Below, one piece after another: positions 52,892 through 62,084 of a DNA stretch of 64,000 bases. Position 1 is the stretch's first letter, and each line of letters opens with the position of its first letter. The position numbers and the translations under genes were made by a program. Below the pieces are notes generated by a model that was given only the letters and a program-made list of their open reading frames with translations, ran no database searches and was not told the origin of the DNA. Location of the stretch: NCBI RefSeq assembly GCF_006965485.1, contig NZ_CP041360.1, positions 1,426,001-1,490,000 of the forward strand, given 5' to 3'. Origin of the DNA: Spirosoma sp. KCTC 42546. Its GTDB lineage: Bacteria; Bacteroidota; Bacteroidia; Cytophagales; Spirosomataceae.

Positions 52892-55382
52892 AATTGCTAC
52901 TAACTCGAAGACTTAAAATGGCTTCATCGTCCTCGCCATTTATATAGCCGTTGTTCGGTGTAGAATCAGAGTCGTTGGGGGTTGCACTCGCTATTTGTGC
53001 CTTGAGGGTTCCCGTAGTTGTAGGTTGGATCGATAAAATGAGTGTTCCCGAACTATTGGCCGGAATAGCGCTAATGGTACCTGATACGGTTTGACCATTG
53101 ATGGTTAAAGCAGCTGTATTCGTCACTTGCCAGCCATCTGGTAATAGCATTTGTACGGTTATGTTGCTGGCTGCAGCACCCCCTCGATTACTGACCGTAA
53201 GGCTAATACTCAGTAACTGAGTGGGATTAATCACCAGATTATCGCTACTTATTGCTAAACTCAAATCTGCTTTGGCAGGATCAGGCAGTGGCTGGTTACT
53301 CTGTACGGGTGGTAATGGAGTCTGATTGGGATTGGGCGAAACGCTGATTTGATCATTGGTATCGCGTGTTCGAAGATCAACTAGGGCTTCGTCATCCTGC
53401 CCGTCACCGGTGCCCGAGTTGGGCTGACTGTCGGGGTCAGTTCGGCTACTGAATTTTATTTGAGCTGCGTTTATAAAGCTACCGTTGTTCGTTACGGTAA
53501 GATTATAAATAAAATGAGCCGTTTGACCCGCGGCTAAACTGTCTGTGGTTATGGTAATGACATCGTTATTCTGCGTTATGGTTGATAACGAACTCCCTAC
53601 AAAAGCTAACCCGGCAGGCAATCGATCTTCGATCTGAATCGAGTGGGCTGTTTTAGGGCCCGCGTTGGAAAGAGCTAAATCCAGGCTAACAGTATCGCCA
53701 ATAGCCACTACCCGTTGATTACTGGACAGTGCAAGTGATAAATCGGCCAGTGCTGGTAAGACTGTAACAAGGGCTGTTCCAGAGCTTGTACCTGTGCCAC
53801 AGCCATTTTTTACAGATTGAATAAGGTAAGGTGTCGTTTGGGTTGGCGTTACGGTTACAATGGCAGTACTGCTTGTTGCTGTTCCGCTTTGGCCCGTTGA
53901 CAGTGTATAGGTCCATGGAGATGCATTGGTAAATGTTAGGGTTAGCGGAGCCGATTGTCCCTCTTCAATAGGAGCTGACTGAGTGGTACTTAGTGTAGCA
54001 GTCGGAGTCCCGCTAAATCCACAGATTGAATTGTCCATCCAGTCTAGGCGATTCGTCAGCCAGGTTTTCAGGTAGTCGATTTCATTTTGTAGTGTAGCTC
54101 CGTTATAGGAAGGGGAATCGTTCCAGGTCGATACACCAATAATGGGCCATTTCTGAAAGTTACGACTAAATGCTCCCTGGTTCAATAACGCATACTGTGC
54201 ATCAATGAAGGCCATCAGCGTAGGCGTACTCCAGACAGTTTGGCGCAATTTTTGATATCTCGAGACAAAGTTTGTACCAAAGGCAGGGCAGGCCAACAAC
54301 TTTCCCCACCAGAAAGGTACTGGAAAGGAAGGATCCCCCGGAGCTGTATAGCGCCAGCCCTGATAGCTCTGTGCATTGCCATCAAAGGCACTCGTCAGAA
54401 ACCCAAACGCCAGATTAAAGTCCCAGACAGGGCCAACGGATAATTTCCCTCCTTTGCTATTCCGTTCTTTCGCCAAATACGTGCTAAAGCGGTACGCATC
54501 GGCATTGCTCGATAGTTCCTCAACCAGCATATAATCAACGAATGTGCTATCGGCTATATAGCTGTTGTAGCCCGAGCAGTATGAACTGCTGGACATCATT
54601 GTTTCGAAGGAGTTAATGTATGTTTTAATGTAGGTAAATTGTTGTGAAACAATATTGGCGTCGTTTGGGTAATCGGTCATCCAGTAATGTTTTTGAGTTC
54701 CACCTGGGCTGGAATAAGCTGATTGCCATTGATGGGTTGGATCAAAATTGCCACAGGCTTTATCGATCTTAACAACATAACCGCCGGTAATGGAGTTGCT
54801 ACCTAAGTCAGTCGGGTCCAGCTTGTTAATATTTATTCGTCCGGGATCACGTTTGACTTTCTCTTCGAAGATGAAGATGCCCTGATAACTGCCATTGATG
54901 ATGACTTCTACATATTTTGTGCGCGATGCATAACGTCCCGATACGTTGGCCATATGATAGGCTACTACATCCCGCATGAAGGTCTTGTCAATGTAAGAAG
55001 GGTTGAGTACCCAGTCACTTTCTTCGGGAAAGCCAAATAGAGGCACATCAATGGAGGTTGTAACGGCGGTTGTTGATCGTAGTTCAATACCTAATGGTTT
55101 CTTGGGATAATTTTGGCTGCTACAGCCGCGGTATTCAACCTTTATTTTCCCATTGTATTCGTTCGCAGGATCGGCAACGTTATTAATACCACTGGCATTA
55201 TTGATGATGGTCATACTGCACACGATACCCGGCTCATCGGTAATTGTTCCCCCCTCTGTGTTGATAATGACAATAGGCAAATTCGTCGTTGTCAGCGTTT
55301 GCGCGTGTGTAGTTCGGACGATCCCCAAGTAACTAATTAATGTGATGATACATAGCCAGCTCGATAGAATGTTGCAGTTCAT
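52890..55382 (-). CDS. Secreted CotH-family protein with DUF11 repeats
   Basis: An 830-residue exported protein (signal ends near THAQ). Residues of about 30-430 match the CotH kinase-like family: KIKVEYRGCSSQNYPKKPLG, a WVLNPSYIDKTFMRDVVAYH segment, YQGIFIFEEKVKRDPGRINI, and the catalytic-loop-like VGPVWDFNLAFG. A short beta region (about 455-545) is followed by two DUF11-type domains (about 550-650 and 700-820, each with a GxxxxxxPANSSG or LPAGLAF pattern). CotH proteins phosphorylate spore-coat proteins in Bacillus; the roles of secreted bacterial homologues are open. No T9SS domain is visible at the end, although the last strand LSLRVSSN is close to the terminus. A second such module may have existed upstream (see 55690-55850). 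Confidence 0.85.
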   Translation of the reverse strand: MNCNILSSWLCIITLISYLGIVRTTHAQTLTTTNLPIVIINTEGGTITDEPGIVCSMTIINNASGINNVADPANEYNGKIKVEYRGCSSQNYPKKPLGIELRSTTAVTTSIDVPLFGFPEESDWVLNPSYIDKTFMRDVVAYHMANVSGRYASRTKYVEVIINGSYQGIFIFEEKVKRDPGRININKLDPTDLGSNSITGGYVVKIDKACGNFDPTHQWQSAYSSPGGTQKHYWMTDYPNDANIVSQQFTYIKTYINSFETMMSSSSYCSGYNSYIADSTFVDYMLVEELSSNADAYRFSTYLAKERNSKGGKLSVGPVWDFNLAFGFLTSAFDGNAQSYQGWRYTAPGDPSFPVPFWWGKLLACPAFGTNFVSRYQKLRQTVWSTPTLMAFIDAQYALLNQGAFSRNFQKWPIIGVSTWNDSPSYNGATLQNEIDYLKTWLTNRLDWMDNSICGFSGTPTATLSTTQSAPIEEGQSAPLTLTFTNASPWTYTLSTGQSGTATSSTAIVTVTPTQTTPYLIQSVKNGCGTGTSSGTALVTVLPALADLSLALSSNQRVVAIGDTVSLDLALSNAGPKTAHSIQIEDRLPAGLAFVGSSLSTITQNNDVITITTDSLAAGQTAHFIYNLTVTNNGSFINAAQIKFSSRTDPDSQPNSGTGDGQDDEALVDLRTRDTNDQISVSPNPNQTPLPPVQSNQPLPDPAKADLSLAISSDNLVINPTQLLSISLTVSNRGGAAASNITVQMLLPDGWQVTNTAALTINGQTVSGTISAIPANSSGTLILSIQPTTTGTLKAQIASATPNDSDSTPNNGYINGEDDEAILSLRVSSN

Positions 55383-55932
55383 GATGAAATAAAATTATGT
55401 TTGTGGATAGAAATAATAGATCCGCCATCGTAAATAGGGTACTTTTTTAATTACTTTACTTAAGCAAAAATCATGCTAATTCAGTATAATTGTAAGTATC
55501 TAATTAAGTTCTAAGATTTATTAATAGACTAAAAATGTCATTATTTAATATAATTTTATAATAATTAGTATATAGATTGTATCTCTGTTAAGACATAGTT
55601 CCTACGGGATTGGCACTCTAATTTGTTGAAGTTTGCCAGGGTAGATAGAAAAGCATCGGGTAGACCAAGTTTCAATGTGATTTACACAACTGGGAGAAAA
55701 CACCGCTTTTAGTAGGGTGGCTTGGAAGGTAATGATATTGGTGCTATTTGCGGGAATGGTACCCAGATCGGTACTCAACACACCATCAACAAGGCTGACA
55801 CCTGGTGTATTTTGGTGGATATTGAACCATAATCGGTGTCTGTCCTGCGCAGATTTGACTAGAGTTCATGGACATGAGCTAGCTAAGATGCTCCGAAAAC
55901 ACTAGTATTGAGACCGAATTCGCCTAGCTATT
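55383..55932. other. Intergenic region with a gene relic
   Basis: About 550 bp between the divergent CotH and sulfatase genes. The first 200 bp are AT-rich. A minus-strand protein relic lies at about 55690-55850. I found no clear promoter for either gene. Confidence 0.5.
55690..55850 (-). pseudogene. Relic of a secreted repeat-domain protein
   Basis: One minus-strand frame reads LWFNIHQNTPGVSLVDG, VLSTDLGTIPANSTNIITF and QATLLK. This has the strand pattern and the xLGTIPANST motif of the DUF11-type domains in the adjacent CotH protein (GTISAIPANSSGTLIL). It has no start and no stop in a sensible place, so it is a remnant. Confidence 0.4.
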
Positions 55933-57480
55933 ATGAATTATACGTTTGGCTCTTGGTTAACGGGTTCTCTACTTGCGCTTTCGCTGCTTTCGCAGCTACT
56001 AAACGAGCCTGCGCGTCAACACGATGCTTATGGGCTGGAATCGAAAGGGAATAAAAAACAGGCTGATAGTCGCCCGAATATTGTGCTGATCGTTTCCGAT
56101 GATCACGGCCGAGAAGCTCTTGGCTGTTACGAAGAAAAGGGGGCTCCCAAACCAACCATCCGGACACCGAACATTGACCAATTAGCAGCCGATGGAGTCC
56201 GATTTTCAAATGCTTTCTGTACTACGGCTAGTTGTAGCCCCAGCCGGTCGGTGTTGCTGACGGGCCTCCATAATCATGCCAATGGTATGTATGGACTGGA
56301 GCATCAGGTGCATCATTTCAGTTCGTTCGATACGATGCGGTCGCTGCCCGTGTTGTTGGAGCAGGCGGGGTACCGAACCGCACGCATTGGAAAATTACAC
56401 GTAGCGCCTGAGCAAGTTTATCATTTCCAGCAAGTGCTTGGGGCCGGTGGCGTCAATGACCCCGCGTCAATTGGGCGAAGTCCGGTAGAGATGGCCCGCA
56501 AATGCTATTCGTTTCTGGCCGAAAAATCAGGTCGTCCGAACGCGGCCCGCCCGTTCTTTCTGTATTTCGCGACCGATGATCCGCACCGCAGCAATACCGT
56601 AGCGTCTGATGGAACACCTATTTTCGATGGCTCGAAACCGAATCTGTTTGGAAATAAACCCGGTGGGTATCCGCAGGTAGGCGACCATTTCTACCAGCCT
56701 CGCGACGTTCGAGTGCCGTCGTATATGTCGGATACCAAAGCCAGCCGGGCCGAACTGGCACAGTATTACGAGGCCGTCAGCCGGCTGGATCAGGGCGTTG
56801 GCCGGTTGGTCGAGTACCTGAAAGATACGGGCCAGTACGACAATACGCTGATTGTTTACCTGTCAGACAATGGCGCTCCATTCCCCGGTTCGAAAACAAA
56901 TCTGTATGAGCCGGGCATGCACCTGCCCTTGATCGTGAAACTACCGAAACCGAAAAAGCCCGGCTTTGTGCAGAATGCCATGATTTCGTGGGTCGATATA
57001 ACGCCAACGCTCCTGGACTTTGCCGGAGTTGAAACGGGCAAAGCACCGAAACAGGGCCGTTCGTTTAAGACTATTATTGAGCAGGAAGGCGTGGCCGGTT
57101 GGGATGAAGTGTATGCCTCGCACTCCTTACATGAGATTACCATGTATTACCCGATGCGGGTCGTGCGCGAACGACGCTATAAGTTGATTTTTAACATTGC
57201 CCACGCATTGCCGTACCCGATGGCGCTTGACCTGTACAACTCGTTTACCTGGCAGGACATCCTTAAAACAAAGCAAAAGCTATATGGCAAACGGACCGTA
57301 GATGCTTACCTGCACCGCCCGCGCTTTGAACTATACGACCTCGAAACCGACCCTGACGAGATCCACAATCTGGCCAGTAACCCGCGGTATCGGGACGTGT
57401 TGACCCGAATGCAGGTCAAGTTGAAGCGATTCCAGCAACAAACCCACGACCCGTGGGTGAGTAAGTGGGAGTTTGAGTAA
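55933..57480 (+). CDS. Sulfatase (formylglycine-dependent, heparan N-sulfatase-like)
   Basis: A 515-residue exported sulfatase (hydrophobic N-terminal segment over about 9-23). Metal-binding Asp56 and Asp57 are in VLIVSDDHG; the active-site signature is C101-S-P-S-R105, where the Cys is converted to formylglycine. A further metal or substrate site is GYRTARIGKLH, and the later YLSDNGAPFPGSKTNLYEPG supplies the DN pair. The sequence resembles the S1_8-type N-sulfoglucosamine sulfohydrolase branch. It would desulfate exogenous glycans; no glycosidase is next to it. The required maturase is not in the window. Confidence 0.9.
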   Translation: MNYTFGSWLTGSLLALSLLSQLLNEPARQHDAYGLESKGNKKQADSRPNIVLIVSDDHGREALGCYEEKGAPKPTIRTPNIDQLAADGVRFSNAFCTTASCSPSRSVLLTGLHNHANGMYGLEHQVHHFSSFDTMRSLPVLLEQAGYRTARIGKLHVAPEQVYHFQQVLGAGGVNDPASIGRSPVEMARKCYSFLAEKSGRPNAARPFFLYFATDDPHRSNTVASDGTPIFDGSKPNLFGNKPGGYPQVGDHFYQPRDVRVPSYMSDTKASRAELAQYYEAVSRLDQGVGRLVEYLKDTGQYDNTLIVYLSDNGAPFPGSKTNLYEPGMHLPLIVKLPKPKKPGFVQNAMISWVDITPTLLDFAGVETGKAPKQGRSFKTIIEQEGVAGWDEVYASHSLHEITMYYPMRVVRERRYKLIFNIAHALPYPMALDLYNSFTWQDILKTKQKLYGKRTVDAYLHRPRFELYDLETDPDEIHNLASNPRYRDVLTRMQVKLKRFQQQTHDPWVSKWEFE

Positions 57481-57497
57481 TCTCATATCAAATAGAT

Positions 57498-57562
57498 TTA
57501 ACCACAGAGGCACAGAGATCACAGAGCATAAAACTCCGTGATCTCTGTGCCTCTGTGGTTAA
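57498..57562. repeat. Inverted repeat of the ACCACAGAGGCACAGAG family (copy 2)
   Basis: 29-bp arms with one mismatch and a 7-nt loop lie between the convergent sulfatase and aspS genes. The outer 21 bp are identical to those of the repeat at 46484-46576, while the loop and inner bases differ. Confidence 0.9.
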
Positions 57563-57571
57563 TAAAACCCT

Positions 57572-59341
57572 TTACTTCGCTACCGTCGCGATTTTTAATT
57601 CGTTCAATTGCGCCTGGCTGATGACCGAAGGCGAATCGATCATGACATCGCGGCCGGAGTTGTTTTTCGGGAAGGCGATGAAATCGCGGATGGAATCGGC
57701 ACCACCGAAGAGCGAACACAGCCGGTCGAAGCCGAACGCGATACCACCGTGTGGGGGCGCGCCAAACTCGAAGGCATCCATCAGGAAGCCGAACTGCGCT
57801 TTGGCTTCTTCGTCCGAGAAGCCCAGAATGCTGAACATCCGGGCCTGCAAATCGCGGTTAAAAATCCGGATCGAACCACCACCAACTTCGGTACCGTTGA
57901 TAACCAAGTCGTAGGCATTCGCCCGCACCGATCCTAAGTCAGTATCGAGCAATGGAATGTCTTCTGGTTTGGGTGAGGTGAACGGGTGGTGCATGGCAAA
58001 CCAGCGTTGTTCTTCTTCGCCATACTCGAGTAAGGGGAAGTCGAGAACCCACAACGTACTGAACACGTTCGGGTCACGCAGGCCCAGACGGGTACCCATT
58101 TCCAGGCGTAGCTCACTGAGTTGCTTCCGTGCTTTGGCGCATTCGCCTGAAATGATCAGCATCAAATCGCCGGGTTTGGCACCGAAATGAGCGGCCCAGG
58201 CTTTCAAATCAGCTTCCGAATAAAACTTGTCGACCGAGGACTTCAGCGTTCCATCTTCGTTATAGCGAACATAGATCAGGCCTTTGGCACCAACTTGCGG
58301 GCGCTTGATCCAATCCGTTAGTTCGTCCAGTTGCTTCCGGGTATAGTGCGCGCAACCGGGTGCGTTAATACCGACAACCAATTCTGCTGAATCGAATACA
58401 CCAAAGCCTTTTCCCGAGGTCATGTCGACCGTATCGAAGGTGCCTTTAAGTTCCACGAATTCCATCCCGAAGCGCGTGTCGGGCTTGTCGGAACCGTAGA
58501 ACTTCATCGCATCGGCGTAGGTCATGCGGGGTACCGTGGCCATATCGATGCCCTTCACGGCTTTAAACAAATGCCGCACCAGCCCCTCGAACATGTTCAG
58601 AATATCTTCCTGCTCCACAAACGACATTTCGCAGTCGATTTGGGTAAACTCAGGCTGACGGTCGGCACGAAGATCTTCGTCGCGGAAGCATTTCACAATC
58701 TGATAATACCGGTCAAAGCCCGATACCATCAAGAGTTGCTTAAACGTCTGGGGTGATTGGGGCAGGGCGTAAAATTCGCCCGGATTCATGCGGCTGGGTA
58801 CCACAAAGTCACGTGCACCTTCGGGTGTGGATTTGATCAGGACCGGTGTTTCGACCTCAATAAAGTCCTGCCCATCCATGTACACCCGCGTTTGCTGGGC
58901 CATGCGGTGGCGCAGTTCCAGACTCTTCCGAACAGGATTCCGGCGAAGGTCAAGGTAACGGTATTTCATGCGAAGATCGTCGCCCCCGTCGGTAGCATCT
59001 TCAATCAGGAAGGGGGGCAACTTGGCCGGGTTCAATACCTCCAGCGACGTTACTTTCAGCTCAACCTCGCCGGTTGGGATATTCGGATTTTTGGATTTCC
59101 GTTCAATAACTGTCCCGGTCGCTTGCAGGACAAATTCGCGGCCCAGGGAGCGGGCAATAGTGAACAGTTCAGGCGCAGTCTGACCATCTTCGAGCAGAAG
59201 CTGCGTAATACCATAGCGGTCGCGGAGGTCGATCCACAGAACACCGCCTTTATCGCGGATGGTCTGCACCCAGCCAGCCAGTGTAGCTGTTTGATTATCG
59301 TTAGAAAGGCGGAGTTCCCCGCAAGTGTGCGTTCGGAGCAT
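57572..59341 (-). CDS. aspS: Aspartate--tRNA ligase
   Basis: A 589-residue bacterial-type AspRS. An N-terminal OB-fold anticodon-binding domain spans about 1-105 ([20 protein letters not shown]). Class II motif 2 is [18 protein letters not shown] and motif 3 is [14 protein letters not shown]; the bacterial GAD insertion is at about 280-420. The ATG at 59341 begins [10 protein letters not shown], the usual AspRS start; the frame extends 27 codons further only because it reads through the hairpin in the leader. It charges tRNA-Asp. A good promoter is seen at 59436-59466. Confidence 0.97.
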   Translation of the reverse strand: MLRTHTCGELRLSNDNQTATLAGWVQTIRDKGGVLWIDLRDRYGITQLLLEDGQTAPELFTIARSLGREFVLQATGTVIERKSKNPNIPTGEVELKVTSLEVLNPAKLPPFLIEDATDGGDDLRMKYRYLDLRRNPVRKSLELRHRMAQQTRVYMDGQDFIEVETPVLIKSTPEGARDFVVPSRMNPGEFYALPQSPQTFKQLLMVSGFDRYYQIVKCFRDEDLRADRQPEFTQIDCEMSFVEQEDILNMFEGLVRHLFKAVKGIDMATVPRMTYADAMKFYGSDKPDTRFGMEFVELKGTFDTVDMTSGKGFGVFDSAELVVGINAPGCAHYTRKQLDELTDWIKRPQVGAKGLIYVRYNEDGTLKSSVDKFYSEADLKAWAAHFGAKPGDLMLIISGECAKARKQLSELRLEMGTRLGLRDPNVFSTLWVLDFPLLEYGEEEQRWFAMHHPFTSPKPEDIPLLDTDLGSVRANAYDLVINGTEVGGGSIRIFNRDLQARMFSILGFSDEEAKAQFGFLMDAFEFGAPPHGGIAFGFDRLCSLFGGADSIRDFIAFPKNNSGRDVMIDSPSVISQAQLNELKIATVAK

Positions 59342-59345
59342 GTTT

Positions 59346-59423
59346 AATGAGCGAATTAGTGAATGAGCGAATGAGTGAATAGCTGGCGCAAGTGTTATTC
59401 GCTCATTCACTAATCCGCTCATT
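59346..59423. repeat. 27-bp-arm inverted repeat in the aspS leader
   Basis: AATGAGCGAATTAGTGAATG plus AGCGAAT pairs with its complement (one mismatch) around a 24-nt loop. It lies 5 bp upstream of the aspS start and downstream of the aspS promoter, so it would fold in the 5' untranslated RNA. Confidence 0.88.
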
Positions 59424-59435
59424 GCGAACTTGCCG

Positions 59436-59466
59436 CAAAGGTACGGACTCCGACCGCAAAGGGCAA
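59436..59466 (-). promoter_or_regulatory. Bacteroidota-type promoter of aspS
   Basis: On the minus strand TTG (59466-59464), a 20-bp spacer and TACCTTTG (59443-59436) match the consensus. Transcription would begin near 59430, just before the leader hairpin. Confidence 0.62.
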
Positions 59467-59514
59467 GGTAATCTCTCTAACATACGATTGCCACTTACTT
59501 TTTAAGAATCATCT

Positions 59515-59588
59515 AAAACCCCTAAATCCCCTGAAGGGGACTTAGCTCATTTGCGGATAAAGTCCCCTTCAGGGGATTTAGGGGTTTT
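59515..59588. repeat. Perfect 29-bp-arm inverted repeat (CCCCTAAATCCCC type)
   Basis: AAAACCCCTAAATCCCCTGA followed by AGGGGACTT pairs exactly with its complement around a 16-nt loop. The inner CCCCTGAAGGGG is near-palindromic itself. This word type is familiar from many Bacteroidota genomes. Confidence 0.9.
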
Positions 59589-59655
59589 TAGGCCAAGAGG
59601 TGACTAAAATTACTCATTACGTCTTTAAAACTAACACGCTAAAGTATAAGTCCAG

Positions 59656-60040
59656 ATGGCAAGTGATATGTTTTATGGAGCCTCTCCCCAACTGTTTGAG
59701 AATGCAAAAAAACTTCGGGAAGCAATGACACCTGCGGAGCTTGCACTCTGGGAAAGTCTACGAGCTAACAGGGTTAGAGGTTTTCGTTTCAAAGCGCAAC
59801 ATCCAATCGGGTATTTTATCGCTGACTTCTAACGGTTCGCCGTCGCGGTGCCACGCTGCCCGGTTGGTAATAGAACTTGATGGAAGCATACACGACTCGA
59901 TTGAGCAACAGGAATATGATATGAACCGAACGTATATACTTGACGAATTCGGTCTTACAGTAGTTCACTTCAGAAATGAAGAAGCTATGCAAAGCCGGGA
60001 TACAGTGTTAAGAAAAATTACAGAGCTTTTATCCGTGTAA
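59656..60040 (+). pseudogene. DUF559 endonuclease-like gene disrupted by a 16-nt insertion
   Basis: The frame from the ATG at 59656 reads as a typical DUF559 (Vsr/very-short-patch-repair-like) protein: LRANRVRGFRFKAQHPIGYF and IADF, then a TAA at 59830. The expected continuation YCHAARLVIELDGSIHDSIE and EQQEYDMNRTYILDEFGLTV resumes in another frame from about 59848 and runs to the stop at 60040. Between them lie 16 extra bases (about ACGGTTCGCCGTCGCG). The whole locus is 385 nt, that is 128 codons plus one base. The intact protein would have been about 122 residues. Confidence 0.85.
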
Positions 60041-60078
60041 TTTACCACTGAATGGCAGAGTTATTAAGTTCTGATCTG

Positions 60079-60152
60079 TTTACCCCCCAGCCCCCTAAAG
60101 GGGGAGTGTTCCGAAGTGGATTTTCTCCCCCTTTAGGGGGCTGGGGGGTAAA
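60079..60152. repeat. Perfect 28-bp-arm inverted repeat (CCCCCAGCCCCCTAAAGGGGG type)
   Basis: TTTACCCCCCAGCCCCCTAA followed by AGGGGGAG pairs exactly with its complement around an 18-nt loop, between the DUF559 relic and the convergent M20 gene. Confidence 0.9.
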
Positions 60153-60227
60153 GGCAAGCTTAAGAAAGGAGCTGATTAAAGGAAGGGGATTCACAAATTA
60201 ACAGCCTGCCATTTTGGGATAAATTGA

Positions 60228-61697
60228 TTATTTCCGGTAATCCAATGCTGGTTTCCGATCGCCGAGCAGCGCTTCGTATTTGAAGTCGGGGCCAATTTTC
60301 TTTACCCATTCTTCTCGCGCTTTCTCGATGAGCGTTGGCGTTTTGTATAGATCCAGGGCAGTCATGGCCAGCGTTTTGGCGGCTACGATCATGCCTTTCT
60401 GCCCAATGGTCATACCACTGGCGGCTGTCGACTGCCAGCTATGGGCCGATGAGCCCGGTACCCAGGTTGCGGTCGACAGGCCAACGGTGGGTACAGCCCA
60501 GCTTACATCGCCCACGTCGGTAGAGCCACCGCTGGTTGCGCTTTCGGAGGCATCGCGGAAATCTTTCACTTTGGCCGCATTTTCGATGGGCACTTTCTGC
60601 TCACCGAAGGTCTCGCTGATTTTTTTAGCGAAGGCTGTTTCTTCGGGCGTATAGTTCACCCCGCCAACCGTTTGCAGATTCTGGTGCATCACCTCGGCCA
60701 GGGTTACGTTGGGCAAGATATCATACACACCCCCCAGAACTTCCCAGGTTACCTGCGTTCCGGTTCCTTTAGCAGCACCTTCGGCTGCATTTTCAATCCG
60801 TTTCCAGACGCTTTGTACCACCGCCCGATCTTTGTTCCGAACGTAGTAATACACTTCGGCATTGGCGGGAACTACGTTTGGTGCTTCGCCCCCTTTGGTG
60901 ATGACGTAGTGAATACGGGTATCGGATGGGATGTGCTCACGCATCATGTTGACCATATAGTCCATCGCTTCAACGCCGTCCAGCGCCGACCGACCCCGTT
61001 CGGGCGAGGCAGCCGCGTGAGCAGCAATTCCCTTAAAGCGGAATTTTGCGTTTTTGTTGGCCAGCGATGTACCCGCATCGGCGGCATTCTGAGCGCCGGG
61101 GTGCCAGTGCAAAACAACGTCCACATCCTTAAATAACCCTTCACGAACCATATATACCTTGGCCGAACCGCCTTCTTCGGCGGGGCAACCGTAAATTTTG
61201 ATCGTTCCGGCGTGCCCTGATTTTTTGAGCCAGTCTTTCACCTGTACCGCAGCTGCCATCGACGCCGTACCGAAGAGGTTGTGTCCGCAACCGTGGCCGC
61301 CTTTCTGACCCGCGATTGGGGTAAATTCGGGCTTGGCTTCGGTAGCCAGACCAGGTAGGGCATCATACTCACCCAGAATTCCGATAACGGGTTTGCCTGA
61401 CCCATACGTAGCAACAAAGGCGGTGGGAATACCGGCCACGCCCGTTTGCACGTCGAAGCCCTCTTTCTTTAGTTGCTCTTCCAGCAGGGCTGAACTCTTC
61501 TCTTCCTGATAACCCAGTTCGGCAAAATTCCAGATTTGCTTCGAAATGCCAGCGTATTCCTGAAAGCGGCTATCCAGATTGGCAATGATGGTTTTCTTGT
61601 CAGAATCCACTGTAGGCACTACGGCTTTCTTGGCTTTCGGCTGGGCAACCGCGAGCATGGGGGCAAGTAAGATAATTGCGAGGAATTGTTTTTTCAT
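60228..61697 (-). CDS. M20-family amidohydrolase (AbgB/HipO-like), exported
   Basis: A 489-residue metallopeptidase with a signal peptide (MKKQFLAIILLAPMLAVA, then Q). Metal-binding signatures of M20D enzymes are present: GILGEYDALPG, GHGCGHNLFGTAS (with the conserved Cys-Gly-His) and PAEEGGSAKVYM. The dimerisation (lid) domain carries AAHAAASPERGRSALDGVE, and a later DVGDVSWAVPT completes the site. Close relatives cleave p-aminobenzoyl-glutamate or N-acyl amino acids. The ATG at 61697 gives the signal peptide. It stands alone on the minus strand. Confidence 0.92.
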   Translation of the reverse strand: MKKQFLAIILLAPMLAVAQPKAKKAVVPTVDSDKKTIIANLDSRFQEYAGISKQIWNFAELGYQEEKSSALLEEQLKKEGFDVQTGVAGIPTAFVATYGSGKPVIGILGEYDALPGLATEAKPEFTPIAGQKGGHGCGHNLFGTASMAAAVQVKDWLKKSGHAGTIKIYGCPAEEGGSAKVYMVREGLFKDVDVVLHWHPGAQNAADAGTSLANKNAKFRFKGIAAHAAASPERGRSALDGVEAMDYMVNMMREHIPSDTRIHYVITKGGEAPNVVPANAEVYYYVRNKDRAVVQSVWKRIENAAEGAAKGTGTQVTWEVLGGVYDILPNVTLAEVMHQNLQTVGGVNYTPEETAFAKKISETFGEQKVPIENAAKVKDFRDASESATSGGSTDVGDVSWAVPTVGLSTATWVPGSSAHSWQSTAASGMTIGQKGMIVAAKTLAMTALDLYKTPTLIEKAREEWVKKIGPDFKYEALLGDRKPALDYRK

Positions 61698-61860
61698 GAG
61701 ATTGTATTCTGGTAATTGGAGTATAAGCCGATAAAAATACGGCAAAAAGAGGAACCCGGCAATTCTGTCGCAGCAATGTTATATTTACTCAATTAATAAT
61801 ACTCTGAACGATGTTACCTACGTTTGACCAATCTTAATCAGGATAGTACAAACAGCAAAA

Positions 61861-61886
61861 GCGCGTCATTCGGAAGAGTGACGCGC
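61861..61886. terminator. Hairpin after the orphan DUF4136 end
   Basis: GCGCGTCA pairs with TGACGCGC around ATTCGGAAGAG. The element is nearly identical to the reverse complement of the hairpin at 62771-62810, that is, it is flipped relative to the gene end it follows. Confidence 0.7.
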
Positions 61887-61899
61887 CTTTACTACACAC

Positions 61900-61980
61900 T
61901 TAAAACTTATCGGCCCGGTAGGGATATTTGTTGAAAATCAGGTTGACCGCTTCCCGAATTTTACCTTCCTGACGATCCAT
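61900..61980 (-). pseudogene. Orphan copy of the DUF4136 gene 3' end
   Basis: 79 bases match the end of the DUF4136 gene at 62827-62905 with only five differences, and the frame is preserved (MDRQEGKIREAVNLIFNKYP then YRADKF and stop). Four of the five differences are synonymous; the other gives Lys for Gln. Weak similarity continues for about 30-50 bp upstream with indels. The rest of such a gene is absent; the VapBC-like module lies in its place. Confidence 0.85.
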
Positions 61981-62084
61981 TTTGTTACACAGATTAGTTC
62001 AGAAGTGTTTTACAGAAACAGGCTGATGGCTAACTCGCACAAAGCAAGTCGAAATTTCGTTATCTTACCAGCAGTCAACCACAT

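Larger units (their letters stand above)
61698..62084. other. Region between the M20 gene and the VapBC-like module
   Basis: About 390 bp holding a hairpin (61861-61886), the orphan DUF4136 3' end (61900-61980, with weaker similarity up to about 62030) and the leader of the antitoxin gene. No intact gene. Confidence 0.6.

Noticed and set aside
58757..59347. 196-codon open frame antisense to aspS
   Set aside because: Antisense to a highly conserved tRNA synthetase in a moderately GC-rich region, where long shadow frames are expected; no motif seen.
59741..60040. A 99-residue protein starting at a TTG in the DUF559 region
   Set aside because: Its first part is out of frame with the family; only the segment after about 59848 is homologous, so the locus is a broken gene rather than a short protein.
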